From positions 1 to 64,000 of the forward strand of contig SVTJ01000010.1 in NCBI GenBank assembly GCA_015063845.1: a DNA stretch of 64,000 nucleotides. The letters run 5' to 3'. The translations under genes and the position numbers were made by a program. Below, piece after piece: positions 1-8,309 of this stretch. The notes beneath the pieces are model-generated. The model searched no databases. It saw nothing but the letters and a program-made list of their open reading frames with translations, and was not told where the DNA came from. Numbering within the stretch: the stretch's first letter is position 1; each line of letters starts with the position of its first letter. Source of the DNA: Oscillospiraceae bacterium (GTDB lineage Bacteria > Bacillota > Clostridia > Oscillospirales > CAG-272).

Positions 1-67
1 TGTTGTTCAATTTTCAATGACCGTTTCGCTGCCCTTTTTTACCACCCTTTGGGCGGACAGCTTGACT

Positions 68-96
68 ATTATACCACACTACTTTCCCTTTGTCAA
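68..96 (-). promoter_or_regulatory. Strong leftward promoter, probably rRNA operon P
   Basis: On the minus strand a perfect -35 TTGACA (91-96) and -10 TATAAT (68-73) are separated by 17 bp. Just upstream (97-140) is an A/T-rich run of the UP-element kind. The leader continues left off the window and ends in a TTGAAAATTGAACAACA-like stretch, which resembles sequences seen in Firmicute rRNA transcripts. No ORF follows within the window. Assignment to an rrn operon is inference. Confidence 0.6.
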
Positions 97-207
97 GAAC
101 TTTTCTAAAGTTTTTTGAAAAAATTTTTATTTTTTGTTTTTGTGCCACTTTTTGGCGCAAAAAAGCCATTTTGGCGAATAATTCCACATACGGTCGATAC
201 GTTTTCC

Positions 208-236
208 TTGACATCTATTTTCTTTAATGGTATAAT
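208..236 (+). promoter_or_regulatory. Sigma-A promoter of the GH25 gene
   Basis: TTGACA at 208-213, 17 bp spacer, TATAAT at 231-236, 32 bp before the start codon. Confidence 0.8.
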
Positions 237-268
237 TTTATAAAAGATTTTACCACGGAGACCGTTAA

Positions 269-1567
269 ATGAAAAAACATTCGACAGCAAAAACCTTCAT
301 ATTAATAATGGCTCTCGTTTTGCTCTCACTCGTTGCGACCTCGTGCGCGTTCAAGTGCTCACACGAAGACACATCCTCGACCGTAATACCGCCCACCTGC
401 GATACCGCGGGATACACGTTCAACGAATGCAACGACTGCTCGGCAGAGTTCAACACAGACATAGTCCCTCCCCCCGGTCACGTTATACACACGACCGAGG
501 TCGCGCCTGACTGCGACCACCAAGGATATGACCTCAACGTCTGTTCTGTTTGCGGATTTGAATACAAGTCAAACTACACCGCTCCTCTCGGACACGTGCT
601 ATCCGTCGAGGATATTCTGCCTACGTGTGACAAAGAGGGCTACAAGCACGCAAGCTGCACGGTCTGCGATTACGAATATATTTATGACGTCACAGCTCCC
701 AACGGCCACGACTTTAAGATAACGACCGTTCACGTTGCCACCTGCAAGCAAAACGGCTCTACAACGTACAGCTGCGACTGCGGATTTTCATACGTTGGCG
801 ACTACCGCTTCTACTCCGACGTCTACAAGGGCGCATACGTGAGCAACACGACCGTTCTTGCCAAGGGCGTGGACACATCAAAGTGGAACCACAACACCAG
901 CGGCAGCACCTATTTACCGCTTGACTGGCAAAAGATAAAAACAGCAGGCATCGACTACGCGATACTGCGAGTTGGATACATCGGAGTTCCCGACCCCACA
1001 TTTGAAATGGACTACGCGGCGGCAAAAGAGGCAGGGCTTGGAGTTGGCGCATACTTCTACTCGTACGCCGACTGCGTTGAGGAAGCGCGCGAGGAAGCGG
1101 AATACTGTCTAACTCTACTTGAGGGCAAACAATTCGATTACCCCATCTATTTCGACATAGAGGACGAACGGCTTGAAGGTCTTGACAAGGACACCTTGAC
1201 GGCCATTTGTATAGAATTTATTTCCGTCATGCAGGAAAACGGATACTATACCGCGCTTTACACAAACCCAAAATGGTTAAACAATTATCTGCATCAAGAC
1301 CAGGTGACCACGCTGTTTGACATCTGGTATTCAAATCCCGCCTCTTCCACAGAGATCATCAACGAAGGAGCATGGGACCCCGAGAAGCACGGCAAGCAGA
1401 TGGCGATGTTCCAGTTTTCCTTCACGGGAACTATTGACGGCATTTACAAGGCGGACGGCAAAACGCTGACAAGCTTTGATATGAACTATTGCTACAAGGA
1501 TTATCCGACCTTGATCAAGTCGCTTGGATACAACGGTTTCCCTGTGCCAACGGTTTACGACAAATAA
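269..1567 (+). CDS. GH25 lysozyme lipoprotein with Cys-rich N-terminal repeats
   Basis: This is a predicted surface lipoprotein with a lysozyme-like muramidase domain. Residues 1-26 form a lipoprotein signal ending at Cys26 (context VATSC). Residues 30-185 hold about four degenerate repeats with CxxC knuckles and a Pro/Ala-x-GH motif, a zinc-ribbon-like module frequent in secreted proteins of gut Firmicutes. The GH25 domain begins near residue 200 (GVDTSK, Asp202) and carries the acidic pair in FDIED (Asp296, Glu298), so it looks active. The family cleaves the MurNAc-GlcNAc bond of peptidoglycan. The gene is monocistronic, with its own promoter and terminator. A role in cell-wall turnover or attack on neighbours cannot be separated from sequence. 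Confidence 0.85.
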   Translation: MKKHSTAKTFILIMALVLLSLVATSCAFKCSHEDTSSTVIPPTCDTAGYTFNECNDCSAEFNTDIVPPPGHVIHTTEVAPDCDHQGYDLNVCSVCGFEYKSNYTAPLGHVLSVEDILPTCDKEGYKHASCTVCDYEYIYDVTAPNGHDFKITTVHVATCKQNGSTTYSCDCGFSYVGDYRFYSDVYKGAYVSNTTVLAKGVDTSKWNHNTSGSTYLPLDWQKIKTAGIDYAILRVGYIGVPDPTFEMDYAAAKEAGLGVGAYFYSYADCVEEAREEAEYCLTLLEGKQFDYPIYFDIEDERLEGLDKDTLTAICIEFISVMQENGYYTALYTNPKWLNNYLHQDQVTTLFDIWYSNPASSTEIINEGAWDPEKHGKQMAMFQFSFTGTIDGIYKADGKTLTSFDMNYCYKDYPTLIKSLGYNGFPVPTVYDK

Positions 1568-1599
1568 AAACAGCCGAGAGATAGCTCTCGGCTGTTTTT
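1566..1599. terminator. Bidirectional terminator
   Basis: A 15-bp stem (1566-1580 with 1585-1599) with loop ATAG and a T-run on both strands separates the convergent GH25 and HAD genes. Confidence 0.85.
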
Positions 1600-1611
1600 T
1601 ACTTATGTATT

Positions 1612-2373
1612 TTAGGCAAGAAGCGTCTTTTGCAAAAACCTCGCCACACCGTCTTGGTCATTGCTGTCGGTAACGTATTCCGCAACTGCTTTGACCTCAT
1701 CAATGGCATTCAAAACAGCAACTGCCGTACCCGCAAGCTTTAGCATTCCAATATCGTTTGTGTCGTCCCCAAATGCGATCACGTCCTCAGCTCCGATACC
1801 CAAATGCGACACAAGCACACTTAAAGCAGTTCCCTTATCCGAGTTTTTGGCAGATATCCCCCGCCATATCTCTCCCGTGAAGCTTACGACCGTACAGTCC
1901 GGGCAAGCCTTTGCGATCTTTTCTGCCCATTCATCTCTTTCAAGACCTGCCGTTATCTTATGAGCGCAACATTTGAACTCTTTGAAATCCGTTTGCACGT
2001 ATCCGCCATAGCGGTCAGCATCGCTGGGTCTGAAATTACAATAATACCCGTCCTCGCAATCCAAGGTCATCAACCCCTTACCGTCGGTAAACGCAAAGAA
2101 CATCTCAATTATTTTTGATACGTCCTGCGCTGACATGAGGTTTTGATAAATAACCTCTCCGCCGCTTCTTATAACCGCCCCACCGTTTGACACGATAACA
2201 TTCGGCTTCAGCATTTCAACAAACCTTGTTATCGACGCTTCAGAACGGGCGGTAGCAAAAGCTAACATATGTCCTTGCTTTCTACATTCCTCAAGCACAC
2301 GAACGGTGTATTCGGAAATATTTTTATCACTTGTCAAAAGCGTGTTGTCGAGATCAGTAATAATGAGCTTCAT
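1612..2373 (-). CDS. HAD-superfamily Cof-type phosphatase
   Basis: A 253-residue hydrolase of the HAD superfamily, Cof/YidA (IIB cap) type. Motif I is DLDNTLLTSD near the N terminus with the nucleophilic Asp, motif II includes SNGG, and motif IV is GDDTNDIGM with the Mg-binding acidic residues. Length is normal for Cof proteins. Such enzymes dephosphorylate sugar phosphates or flavin/PLP intermediates; the substrate cannot be told here. An AAGGTAGG ribosome binding site precedes the ATG. Confidence 0.85.
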   Translation of the reverse strand: MKLIITDLDNTLLTSDKNISEYTVRVLEECRKQGHMLAFATARSEASITRFVEMLKPNVIVSNGGAVIRSGGEVIYQNLMSAQDVSKIIEMFFAFTDGKGLMTLDCEDGYYCNFRPSDADRYGGYVQTDFKEFKCCAHKITAGLERDEWAEKIAKACPDCTVVSFTGEIWRGISAKNSDKGTALSVLVSHLGIGAEDVIAFGDDTNDIGMLKLAGTAVAVLNAIDEVKAVAEYVTDSNDQDGVARFLQKTLLA

Positions 2374-2417
2374 ATCGACCTACCTTGTTAAAGTTAACGA
2401 ATATATGATATCACAAA

Positions 2418-2446
2418 AACCGCAAGGAGTCAATCTCCTTGCGGTT
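2418..2446 (-). terminator. Terminator of the CofE-like gene
   Basis: Stem 2418-2429 with 2435-2446 (12 bp, loop of 5). On the minus strand it is followed by TTTTTGTG. Confidence 0.75.
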
Positions 2447-2452
2447 GAATGT

Positions 2453-3646
2453 TTATTCTGTTGTATAGTTATCGAAATAACCCTGGATATAGACTACAGG
2501 TGTTCCCTTGTCGCCAGAGCCTGAGGTCAGGTCGCAGAGCGAACCGATCAAGTCAGTGAGGCGGCGAGGTGTAGTTCCCTCGGATGCCATGTTTCCAACA
2601 AGGTCAGCGTCCTTCTGCGTGATCTTTTCCTTGATAGCTGCTCTGAGCTCCTCGCCCGAAAGTGCGGCAAACTCATTGTCAGCGAGGTACTTGAGCTTAA
2701 GCTCATTGGGAGTTCCCTCAAGTCCTACCGTATATGCGGGGGATACTACCGGGTCTGCAAGCTCCCATATCTTTCCTATGGGGTCCTTGAACGCGCCATC
2801 TCCGTATACCATTACCTCGACCTTTTTGCCCGTTGCCTCAAACACCTTCTTCTGAATAGCGTCTACTACGGGCTGGCAGTCTCTGGGGAACAGCTTAACC
2901 TGATCCTCGGTTGCCTTATTAGAGCCGAGAAGTCCGTAATTTTCGTTATATCCGCTTCCGTTAACGGGGGCACTAAGTATCTCATCAAGACCGTAAACGA
3001 TCTCTGCTCCCGCCGCCTTGAGTATTCTCTTGGTGCGTGCTCTTGTGTGAATGTCGCAGTTGAGAACATTCTTTGTGTAGGGCAGGATAGCTCTTGCGTC
3101 GTTCGCAAAGATTATCTGTACCTCAGCTCCGCTCTCACGGATAAGCTGCTCGTAGTATTCAACGTAGTCCACGCCCGTAAATCTATGCTTCTCATATCCG
3201 AAAAGCTCACGGTATTTCTCAAGTGTGAGAACGTCAGAATAGGGATTTACGCCCTTTTCATCAAGAGCATCAAGGCTGATAAGATGGTTTCCAACCTCGT
3301 CAGAGGGATAGGAAAGCATAAGCACTACCTTCTTTGCTCCCGACGCGATACCGCGCAGACAGATAGCAAAACGGTTACGGCTGAGAATGGGGAAAATAAC
3401 TCCGACAGTTTCTCCGCCAAACTTTGCTCTGACGTCGTCAGCAATATCTTTAACGCTTGCATAGTTTCCCTGCGCACGTGCAACTATAGCCTCTGTCATT
3501 GCGATGATGTCTCTGTCTCTTACCTCAAAGCCGCCGTCCTTAGCAGCCTCAAGAACAGACTCCGTAACAATATCAACTATATTGTCACCTTTTCTTATAA
3601 TCGGTGTACGTACACCACGGGATACCGTACCAATCATACGGCTCAT
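2453..3646 (-). CDS. F420-0:gamma-glutamyl ligase family protein
   Basis: A 397-residue protein whose N-terminal half ([37 protein letters not shown]) matches the CofE/FbiB-type F420-0:gamma-glutamyl ligase fold. In archaea and actinobacteria the family adds glutamate to coenzyme F420. Most Clostridia make no F420 and no other F420 gene is in the window, so an amide-ligase role on another cofactor or metabolite is as likely. The gene stands alone with its own promoter and terminator. Confidence 0.7.
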   Translation of the reverse strand: MSRMIGTVSRGVRTPIIRKGDNIVDIVTESVLEAAKDGGFEVRDRDIIAMTEAIVARAQGNYASVKDIADDVRAKFGGETVGVIFPILSRNRFAICLRGIASGAKKVVLMLSYPSDEVGNHLISLDALDEKGVNPYSDVLTLEKYRELFGYEKHRFTGVDYVEYYEQLIRESGAEVQIIFANDARAILPYTKNVLNCDIHTRARTKRILKAAGAEIVYGLDEILSAPVNGSGYNENYGLLGSNKATEDQVKLFPRDCQPVVDAIQKKVFEATGKKVEVMVYGDGAFKDPIGKIWELADPVVSPAYTVGLEGTPNELKLKYLADNEFAALSGEELRAAIKEKITQKDADLVGNMASEGTTPRRLTDLIGSLCDLTSGSGDKGTPVVYIQGYFDNYTTE

Positions 3647-3703
3647 ATTAAAACACCCCTTGCTTTAGCCCACATTATGGGCATACATATTTTTTACGTT
3701 AAT

Positions 3704-3732
3704 AGTATAGCAAAAAAAACGCCGTTTGTAAA
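3704..3732 (-). promoter_or_regulatory. Promoter of the CofE-like gene
   Basis: Minus strand TTTACA (3727-3732), 17 bp, TATACT (3704-3709). The short leader contains a GCCCA/TGGGC hairpin (3668-3682). Confidence 0.7.
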
Positions 3733-3823
3733 TAAAATTTTCTAAAAAAATCAGATTTTTTTGATTTTTTTCAACTTATCTTAAATTGGGTAATATTTTG
3801 TATACATTTTCCCACGCAAATAA

Positions 3824-3856
3824 AAAACCGTACGGACTTTTTTGCCATACGGTTTT
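3824..3856 (-). terminator. Terminator of mntP
   Basis: A 12-bp imperfect stem (3824-3835 with 3845-3856), followed on the minus strand by TTTTTTATTTG. Confidence 0.75.
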
Positions 3857-3860
3857 TACG

Positions 3861-4475
3861 TTATCTTGCAAATACTTCTATAAGATGCTGGATAAGCACC
3901 TTAAGACCCATAGCTATAAGTATCACTCCGCCGAATATCTCAGCCTTGCCTCTGAGAAGTCCGCCGACCTTTGCTCCAAGCGTTGCTCCGACGAAGGAAA
4001 ATAAAAACGTGACTATACCGATAAAGCTTATCGCCACCCATATGTTTGCGTCCATCGCCGCAAATGAAAGTCCCGCCGCAAGCGCGTCGATGCTCGTTGC
4101 TATCGCGAACACAAACATGACCTTGACGCTGAGCGACGCATTCTTTTCGTCTGCGCAACAATCGCATATTCCCTCTTCCTTTGCCTTCTTTATCTCCTTA
4201 AGCTCCTTTATCGCCTCGACTATCATCTTGACACCGAGGAAAGCAAGAAGCGCAAAAGCAATATAGGGTGCTACGCTGCTGACGTATCCTGCGACAGTAC
4301 GACCGAGCAGCCAACCGAGAAGCGGCATAAGCGCCTGGAAAAATCCAAACCATATTCCGCAAGCAAGTCCCGTTTTTATAAAATTCTTCTTTGTTGCCAG
4401 TCCCTTACATATGCTGACGGCGAAAGCGTCCATCGCCAAGCCTACCGCTATTCCAAGCAGGTCCCAAACTCCCAT
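3861..4475 (-). CDS. mntP: Putative manganese efflux pump MntP
   Basis: A 204-residue polytopic membrane protein of the MntP (DUF204) family, which exports Mn2+. About six hydrophobic helices are visible. The first carries the family motif AVGLAMDAFAVS with its membrane Asp, and the repeat-related helix carries ATSIDALAAGLSF. The start is set at the Met in MGVWDLLG because a GGAGA site lies about 10 nt before it; an upstream Met in the same frame lies near the -35 element and is unlikely. A basic/Cys-rich loop (CDCCADE) lies between helices 3 and 4. The leader is too short for a yybP-ykoY Mn2+ riboswitch. Confidence 0.88.
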   Translation of the reverse strand: MGVWDLLGIAVGLAMDAFAVSICKGLATKKNFIKTGLACGIWFGFFQALMPLLGWLLGRTVAGYVSSVAPYIAFALLAFLGVKMIVEAIKELKEIKKAKEEGICDCCADEKNASLSVKVMFVFAIATSIDALAAGLSFAAMDANIWVAISFIGIVTFLFSFVGATLGAKVGGLLRGKAEIFGGVILIAMGLKVLIQHLIEVFAR

Positions 4476-4505
4476 TTTTAAAACATCTCCGTTTTGCGTA
4501 AAATA

Positions 4506-4523
4506 GGACGCCCACGCGCGTCC
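4506..4523 (-). promoter_or_regulatory. Leader hairpin of mntP
   Basis: Inverted repeat GGACGC / GCGTCC with a 6-nt loop in the mntP 5' leader, between the -10 box and the ribosome binding site. No U-run follows, so it is not a terminator; its role is unknown. Confidence 0.45.
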
Positions 4524-4539
4524 CCTCAAAAGTACGACT

Positions 4540-4568
4540 ATTATATCACTATGCGACTTTTTTGTCAA
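4540..4568 (-). promoter_or_regulatory. Promoter of mntP
   Basis: Perfect TTGACA (4563-4568), 17 bp, TATAAT (4540-4545) on the minus strand. Confidence 0.85.
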
Positions 4569-4587
4569 GTTATTTTTGACATATCTA

Positions 4588-4616
4588 TTGAAAAGGGCAA
4601 AAAAATGATGTATAAT
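4588..4616 (+). promoter_or_regulatory. Promoter of proB-nth
   Basis: TTGAAA (4588-4593), 17 bp, TATAAT (4611-4616). It is back to back with the mntP promoter. Confidence 0.75.
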
Positions 4617-4656
4617 AATATATTGATGTAACGTAAAAATAAGAAGAGGTCAAAAA

Positions 4657-5454
4657 ATGGGTTATTTCAGAGACAGCAAGCGTGTCGTAGTCAAGGTCGG
4701 CACGTCCACTCTTACACACAATACAGGTCACCTCAATCTCCGCTATATCGAAAAGCTCGTTAAGGTGCTTTCGGATATGCAGAATTGGGGCATGCAGGTC
4801 GTTCTCGTTTCTTCGGGAGCGGTCAGCGCGGGTGTCGCAAAGATAGGCTTTGGCAGAATTCCGTCCACGCCCGAGGAAAAGCAGGCTATGGCGGCGATCG
4901 GTCAGAGCGAGCTTATGAAGATGTATGACAAATTTTTCTCCGACTACGGTCACACTGTCGCGCAGATACTTATGACAAAAGAGGTGCTCTCCAATCCCGA
5001 GAGACGCTGTGCGGCAGAAAACACATTTTGCCGTTTGCTTGAGATGAGATGTATTCCCGTAGTCAATGAGAACGACTCGGTCTCCACCGACGAGCTGACA
5101 AAATTCGGCGGTAACGACATACTCTCGGCTTACGTTGCCGAGCTTTGTCAGGCAGATCTGCTTCTCAATCTCACCGATATCGACGGTCTTTACGACAGTG
5201 ACCCAAGGTCAAACCCCGACGCTCACCTTATCGAGCGCGTCGAGACGATAGACGACAGCATCTTCGCTCTCGCGGGCGGTGCGGGAACCGACAGAGGCAC
5301 GGGCGGAATGATAGCAAAGCTCAATGCCGCTAAGATGGTTACCGAAAAAGGTATCCCTATGTTTATACTCAACGGAAAAGACCCCGATATCCTTTATACA
5401 CTCCTTGACGGCGGTCACGTCGGCACGTACTTTACCGCCAAGAAAAATGACTGA
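4657..5454 (+). CDS. proB: Glutamate 5-kinase
   Basis: Gamma-glutamyl kinase catalyses the first step of proline synthesis: glutamate plus ATP to gamma-glutamyl phosphate. The 265 residues cover the amino-acid-kinase domain only (KVGTSTLTH at the N terminus, SSGAVSAGV, NENDSVSTDEL, and GTDRGTGGMIAKLNAAK near the end). The C-terminal PUA domain of E. coli ProB is absent, as in many Firmicutes. The partner proA is not here but about 25 kb away on the other strand (29622-30872). The last 8 nt overlap nth. Confidence 0.93.
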   Translation: MGYFRDSKRVVVKVGTSTLTHNTGHLNLRYIEKLVKVLSDMQNWGMQVVLVSSGAVSAGVAKIGFGRIPSTPEEKQAMAAIGQSELMKMYDKFFSDYGHTVAQILMTKEVLSNPERRCAAENTFCRLLEMRCIPVVNENDSVSTDELTKFGGNDILSAYVAELCQADLLLNLTDIDGLYDSDPRSNPDAHLIERVETIDDSIFALAGGAGTDRGTGGMIAKLNAAKMVTEKGIPMFILNGKDPDILYTLLDGGHVGTYFTAKKND

Positions 5455-6109
5455 CGCGGCAAAGCGCCGCCGAATGGCGGAGATAGTTGAAATACTTGAA
5501 GGAATATATCCCGAGGCTGTATGTGCGCTTGAGCACGGTGGTGAGCCGTGGCGGCTTATGGTAATGGCAAGGCTGTCAGCGCAGTGCACCGATGCGAGGG
5601 TAAACGAGGTGTGCAAGGTCTTGTTCGCACGCTTCCCTACCCTTGACGCCCTCGCGGACGCGCCTCTTGATGAGATAGCGGACATAGTCCGTTCTTGCGG
5701 ACTGTGGCAGACAAAGGCTAAAAACATAAAGGACGAGTGCATTATCGTGAGAGATAAGTTCGGCGGCGTCGTTCCCGACAATATGGACGACCTGCTCTCT
5801 CTTCCCGGCGTTGGCAGAAAGATAGCAAATCTTTTGCTCGGCGACGTCTACGGCAAGCCTGCAATAGTTGCTGACACGCATTGCATAAGGATATGCGGAC
5901 GCTTCGGTATGTATGACACCTCTCTCAAGGACGCGCACAAGGTAGAAAAGATAATGGTGAAGCTCATAGAACCCGAAAAACAATCGGATTTTTGCCACCG
6001 CATCGTACAGTTTGGCAGAGATGTTTGCATAGCGAGAAGTCCACAGTGTCACGTCTGTCCGCTGGCGCATCTGTGTGAATATAACCTCAAAGGGCAAAAT
6101 AAGACTTGA
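5447..6109 (+). CDS. nth: Endonuclease III
   Basis: A 220-residue bifunctional DNA glycosylase/AP lyase that removes oxidised pyrimidines in base excision repair. It has the helix-hairpin-helix LPGVGRKIANLLL with the catalytic Lys, the VADTH segment with the catalytic Asp, and a C-terminal CX6CX2CX5C [4Fe-4S] ligand set (CIARSPQCHVCPLAHLC). The start at 5447 overlaps the proB end by 8 nt, implying translational coupling. The longer upstream frame only repeats proB sequence in another frame and was discarded. Confidence 0.93.
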   Translation: MTDAAKRRRMAEIVEILEGIYPEAVCALEHGGEPWRLMVMARLSAQCTDARVNEVCKVLFARFPTLDALADAPLDEIADIVRSCGLWQTKAKNIKDECIIVRDKFGGVVPDNMDDLLSLPGVGRKIANLLLGDVYGKPAIVADTHCIRICGRFGMYDTSLKDAHKVEKIMVKLIEPEKQSDFCHRIVQFGRDVCIARSPQCHVCPLAHLCEYNLKGQNKT

Positions 6110-6134
6110 CACGGTAGTAACTGTGAATTATAAT
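6106..6134 (+). promoter_or_regulatory. Promoter of the ROK kinase gene
   Basis: Perfect TTGACA (6106-6111), 17 bp, TATAAT (6129-6134). The -35 hexamer overlaps the nth stop codon. Confidence 0.85.
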
Positions 6135-6163
6135 TAATGTAATAATATATAAGGAGAACAACT

Positions 6164-7108
6164 ATGTACAGAATTGGTGTTGACCTTGGCGGCACGAACA
6201 TCGCCGTAGGTATAGTAAATGAAAAGCTGGAGCTTGTGAAGAAAGTCAGCACTCCCACGGGTGCGACCCGTCCGGGTGAGGAGATAGTTTCGGACATCGC
6301 AGCGCTCTGTAATAAGGTTTGCGAGGAGATGGGAATTTCCCTTTCCGACATTGCAAGCATCGGCATTGCCACCCCCGGCATCGCAAACGATGACGACGGC
6401 GTTGTTGAGTACGCAAACAATCTTCCCTTCAAAAACTTCCCCATCGCCGCTCTTCTCAGAAAGGATCTCGGCGACAACGTGACTGTCAAGATAGCGAACG
6501 ACGCGAATGCCGCCGCTTGGGGAGAGGCATGCGCCGGTGCAGCAAAGGGCACGAAAAACAGCGTTATGATAACGCTCGGCACAGGTGTCGGCGGCGGTGT
6601 CGTTATCGACAACAAGCTGCTCACGGGATTTAATTACGCAGGCGGAGAGCTCGGTCACATCGTTATCGAAATTGACGGCGCGCAGTGCTCCTGCGGACGT
6701 AAGGGCTGCTGGGAAGCTTATTCATCGGCAACCGCGCTTATCCGTATGACAAACGAAAAGATAGAGGAATGCAAAAAAACAGGCAGAAAGAGCCTTATGC
6801 TCGACGCTCAGAAAGTTTCGGGCAGAACAGCTTGCGACTGTATGCGCGCAGGCGACGAGGCTGCGAAGGAAGTATACGATAAGTATATCAAGTACCTCGC
6901 AAGCGGCATCGCTACTATCATAAACATCTTCCAGCCCGAGGTCATCTCTCTCGGCGGCGGTGTTTCGGGTGAGGGACAGTCGCTTATCGACGCGCTCCTT
7001 CCTATTGTTCGCGCAGAACAGTACGGCGGCGGTGTAGTTCCGCTGACAGAACTTCGCATAGCAAAGCTCGGCAACGACGCAGGCATCATCGGCGCGGCAA
7101 TGCTCTGA
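6164..7108 (+). CDS. glk: ROK-family glucokinase
   Basis: A 314-residue sugar kinase that phosphorylates glucose or a related hexose. It has the N-terminal phosphate-binding loop DLGGTNIAVG, NDANAAAWGE with the catalytic Asp, the glycine-rich TLGTGVGGG, and the ROK zinc motif CSCGRKGCWE. No DNA-binding N terminus is present, so it is an enzyme and not a NagC-type repressor. AAGGAG lies 9 nt before the ATG. The exact sugar (glucose or N-acetyl sugar) is inference. Confidence 0.87.
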   Translation: MYRIGVDLGGTNIAVGIVNEKLELVKKVSTPTGATRPGEEIVSDIAALCNKVCEEMGISLSDIASIGIATPGIANDDDGVVEYANNLPFKNFPIAALLRKDLGDNVTVKIANDANAAAWGEACAGAAKGTKNSVMITLGTGVGGGVVIDNKLLTGFNYAGGELGHIVIEIDGAQCSCGRKGCWEAYSSATALIRMTNEKIEECKKTGRKSLMLDAQKVSGRTACDCMRAGDEAAKEVYDKYIKYLASGIATIINIFQPEVISLGGGVSGEGQSLIDALLPIVRAEQYGGGVVPLTELRIAKLGNDAGIIGAAML

Positions 7109-7120
7109 TAAAAGCAAATA

Positions 7121-7151
7121 AAAAGACGCTTTGTTCTTCAAAGCGTCTTTT
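7121..7151. terminator. Bidirectional terminator
   Basis: A 13-bp stem (7121-7133 with 7139-7151) between convergent genes, with A/T tails on both sides. Confidence 0.85.
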
Positions 7152-7162
7152 TATTTTACAGA

Positions 7163-7408
7163 TCAAAGCTGTTCCTTGAGCTGCTTGATGCAGGCTGCGC
7201 ACACGCGCTTACCGCCGAAGTAAAGCACATCGTCGGTATTATTGCAAAAAATGCAAGCGGGCTGATACTTCTGAAGGATTATCTTGTCCTCGTCCGTAAA
7301 TATCTCGATCGCATCCTTCTGCTTGATATCAAGCACCTTTCTGATCTCTATGGGAAGAACTATTCTTCCAAGCTCGTCTACTCTACGTACAACACCTGTT
7401 GATTTCAT
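7163..7408 (-). CDS. AbrB/SpoVT-type transcriptional regulator
   Basis: An 81-residue protein with the swapped-hairpin AbrB DNA-binding fold at residues 1-50 (STGVVRRVDELGRIVLPIEIRK, the family signature). Unlike AbrB proper, the C-terminal 30 residues carry CIFC and CAAC pairs and so look like a small zinc ribbon. AbrB-like proteins act as global transition-state or sporulation regulators. It is monocistronic with a near-perfect promoter. Confidence 0.88.
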   Translation of the reverse strand: MKSTGVVRRVDELGRIVLPIEIRKVLDIKQKDAIEIFTDEDKIILQKYQPACIFCNNTDDVLYFGGKRVCAACIKQLKEQL

Positions 7409-7466
7409 AATTTTCTCCTTTGCGACTTTTTAATATTTTTTTTGGCGTTTTTTGTTTTACAACACT

Positions 7467-7495
7467 ATTATATATCAATATTTTCGCCTTGTCAA
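7467..7495 (-). promoter_or_regulatory. Promoter of the AbrB-like gene
   Basis: TTGACA (7490-7495), 17 bp, TATAAT (7467-7472) on the minus strand. Confidence 0.85.
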
Positions 7496-7590
7496 TACCA
7501 AAAATTAGCAAATATTGGAAATTTTCCAAAAATTTGTTAGTTTTTTTCGAGCTCATATCGAACTCTGTCGAAACAAGAAATATTATGTCG

Positions 7591-8244
7591 TTATTCGAGG
7601 GTAAGTGAATCGGCGTTAAGAAATTCGTGTGCCTCTATAAGAGATGCGGTGGATATTATCTTGGATGCTCCGCACCCCTTGCAGCTGATCTTCAGCCCCT
7701 CTTTAGTGAGCTCAACCTCATAATCTCCCTCTACTCCCTCAGGACAGCGGCAGTATATCTTCCCCTCGGCATCAAGCTCCTTGATCATATAAGTCACTAT
7801 CTCCAGCACCTGTGGGTCGGTCAGAAATGCATCGGAATGAAGAGCGTCAAAGCTGTCTATTCCGCTTTTTTCAAGCATATCTATAAGCTCGAGCTCCGTG
7901 CGTGAAAGCTCCGCCTTTACGCGGTCTATATCTCCCATCATAGCAATATTTATATCCGCATACGGGCACGGAAGCACAAACAAGTCCTTATTGAAAAGAA
8001 GATTTGAGCTGACCGTATAAGAATGCGGATTGGGACAAAGCATGCAGGGCACCGTAAATCTTATCTTTGCAGGGCCTTCTCCTGCCTCTTTTGAACGCAC
8101 GAGCACCATCTCGCTATTTCCGCAGTCGCATTTGAGCTTGAGCATATCAGCCGACAGACGGAAAACGTCCACCACGCTCATAACTCCGCTTCCGCAGGAC
8201 GGACAGCGGTATGCCACCGTTGTTTGTTTATTCTCAATCACCAT
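7591..8244 (-). CDS. Multi-zinc-ribbon protein, CpXC-like, unknown function
   Basis: A 217-residue soluble protein with three to four CxxC knuckles: CPSC near residue 14, CDCG about 40, CMLC about 65, and CRCP/CKGC in the last 50 residues. The N-terminal layout resembles CpXC-type zinc proteins. The middle part is an acidic helical segment. The start at 8244 is preceded by AAAGGGGA; an upstream Met (8280) lies within the terminator hairpin of the preceding gene and is rejected. Function is not recognised. Confidence 0.7.
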   Translation of the reverse strand: MVIENKQTTVAYRCPSCGSGVMSVVDVFRLSADMLKLKCDCGNSEMVLVRSKEAGEGPAKIRFTVPCMLCPNPHSYTVSSNLLFNKDLFVLPCPYADINIAMMGDIDRVKAELSRTELELIDMLEKSGIDSFDALHSDAFLTDPQVLEIVTYMIKELDAEGKIYCRCPEGVEGDYEVELTKEGLKISCKGCGASKIISTASLIEAHEFLNADSLTLE

Positions 8245-8263
8245 ATCGTTTTCCCCTTTGCCA

Positions 8264-8300
8264 AAAGATGCCACGGTCATACCATGGCATCTTTTGTTTT
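8264..8300 (-). terminator. Terminator-like hairpin after the foldase-like gene
   Basis: Inverted repeat of about 13 bp (AAGATGCCACGG / CCATGGCATCTT, one mismatch) between the two minus-strand genes, with short T-runs on both strands. Confidence 0.6.
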
Positions 8301-8309
8301 ATTGAAATA

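Noticed and set aside
4476..4539. yybP-ykoY (Mn2+) riboswitch before mntP
   Set aside because: The leader is only about 60 nt and lacks the conserved internal-loop sequences; only a small hairpin is visible.
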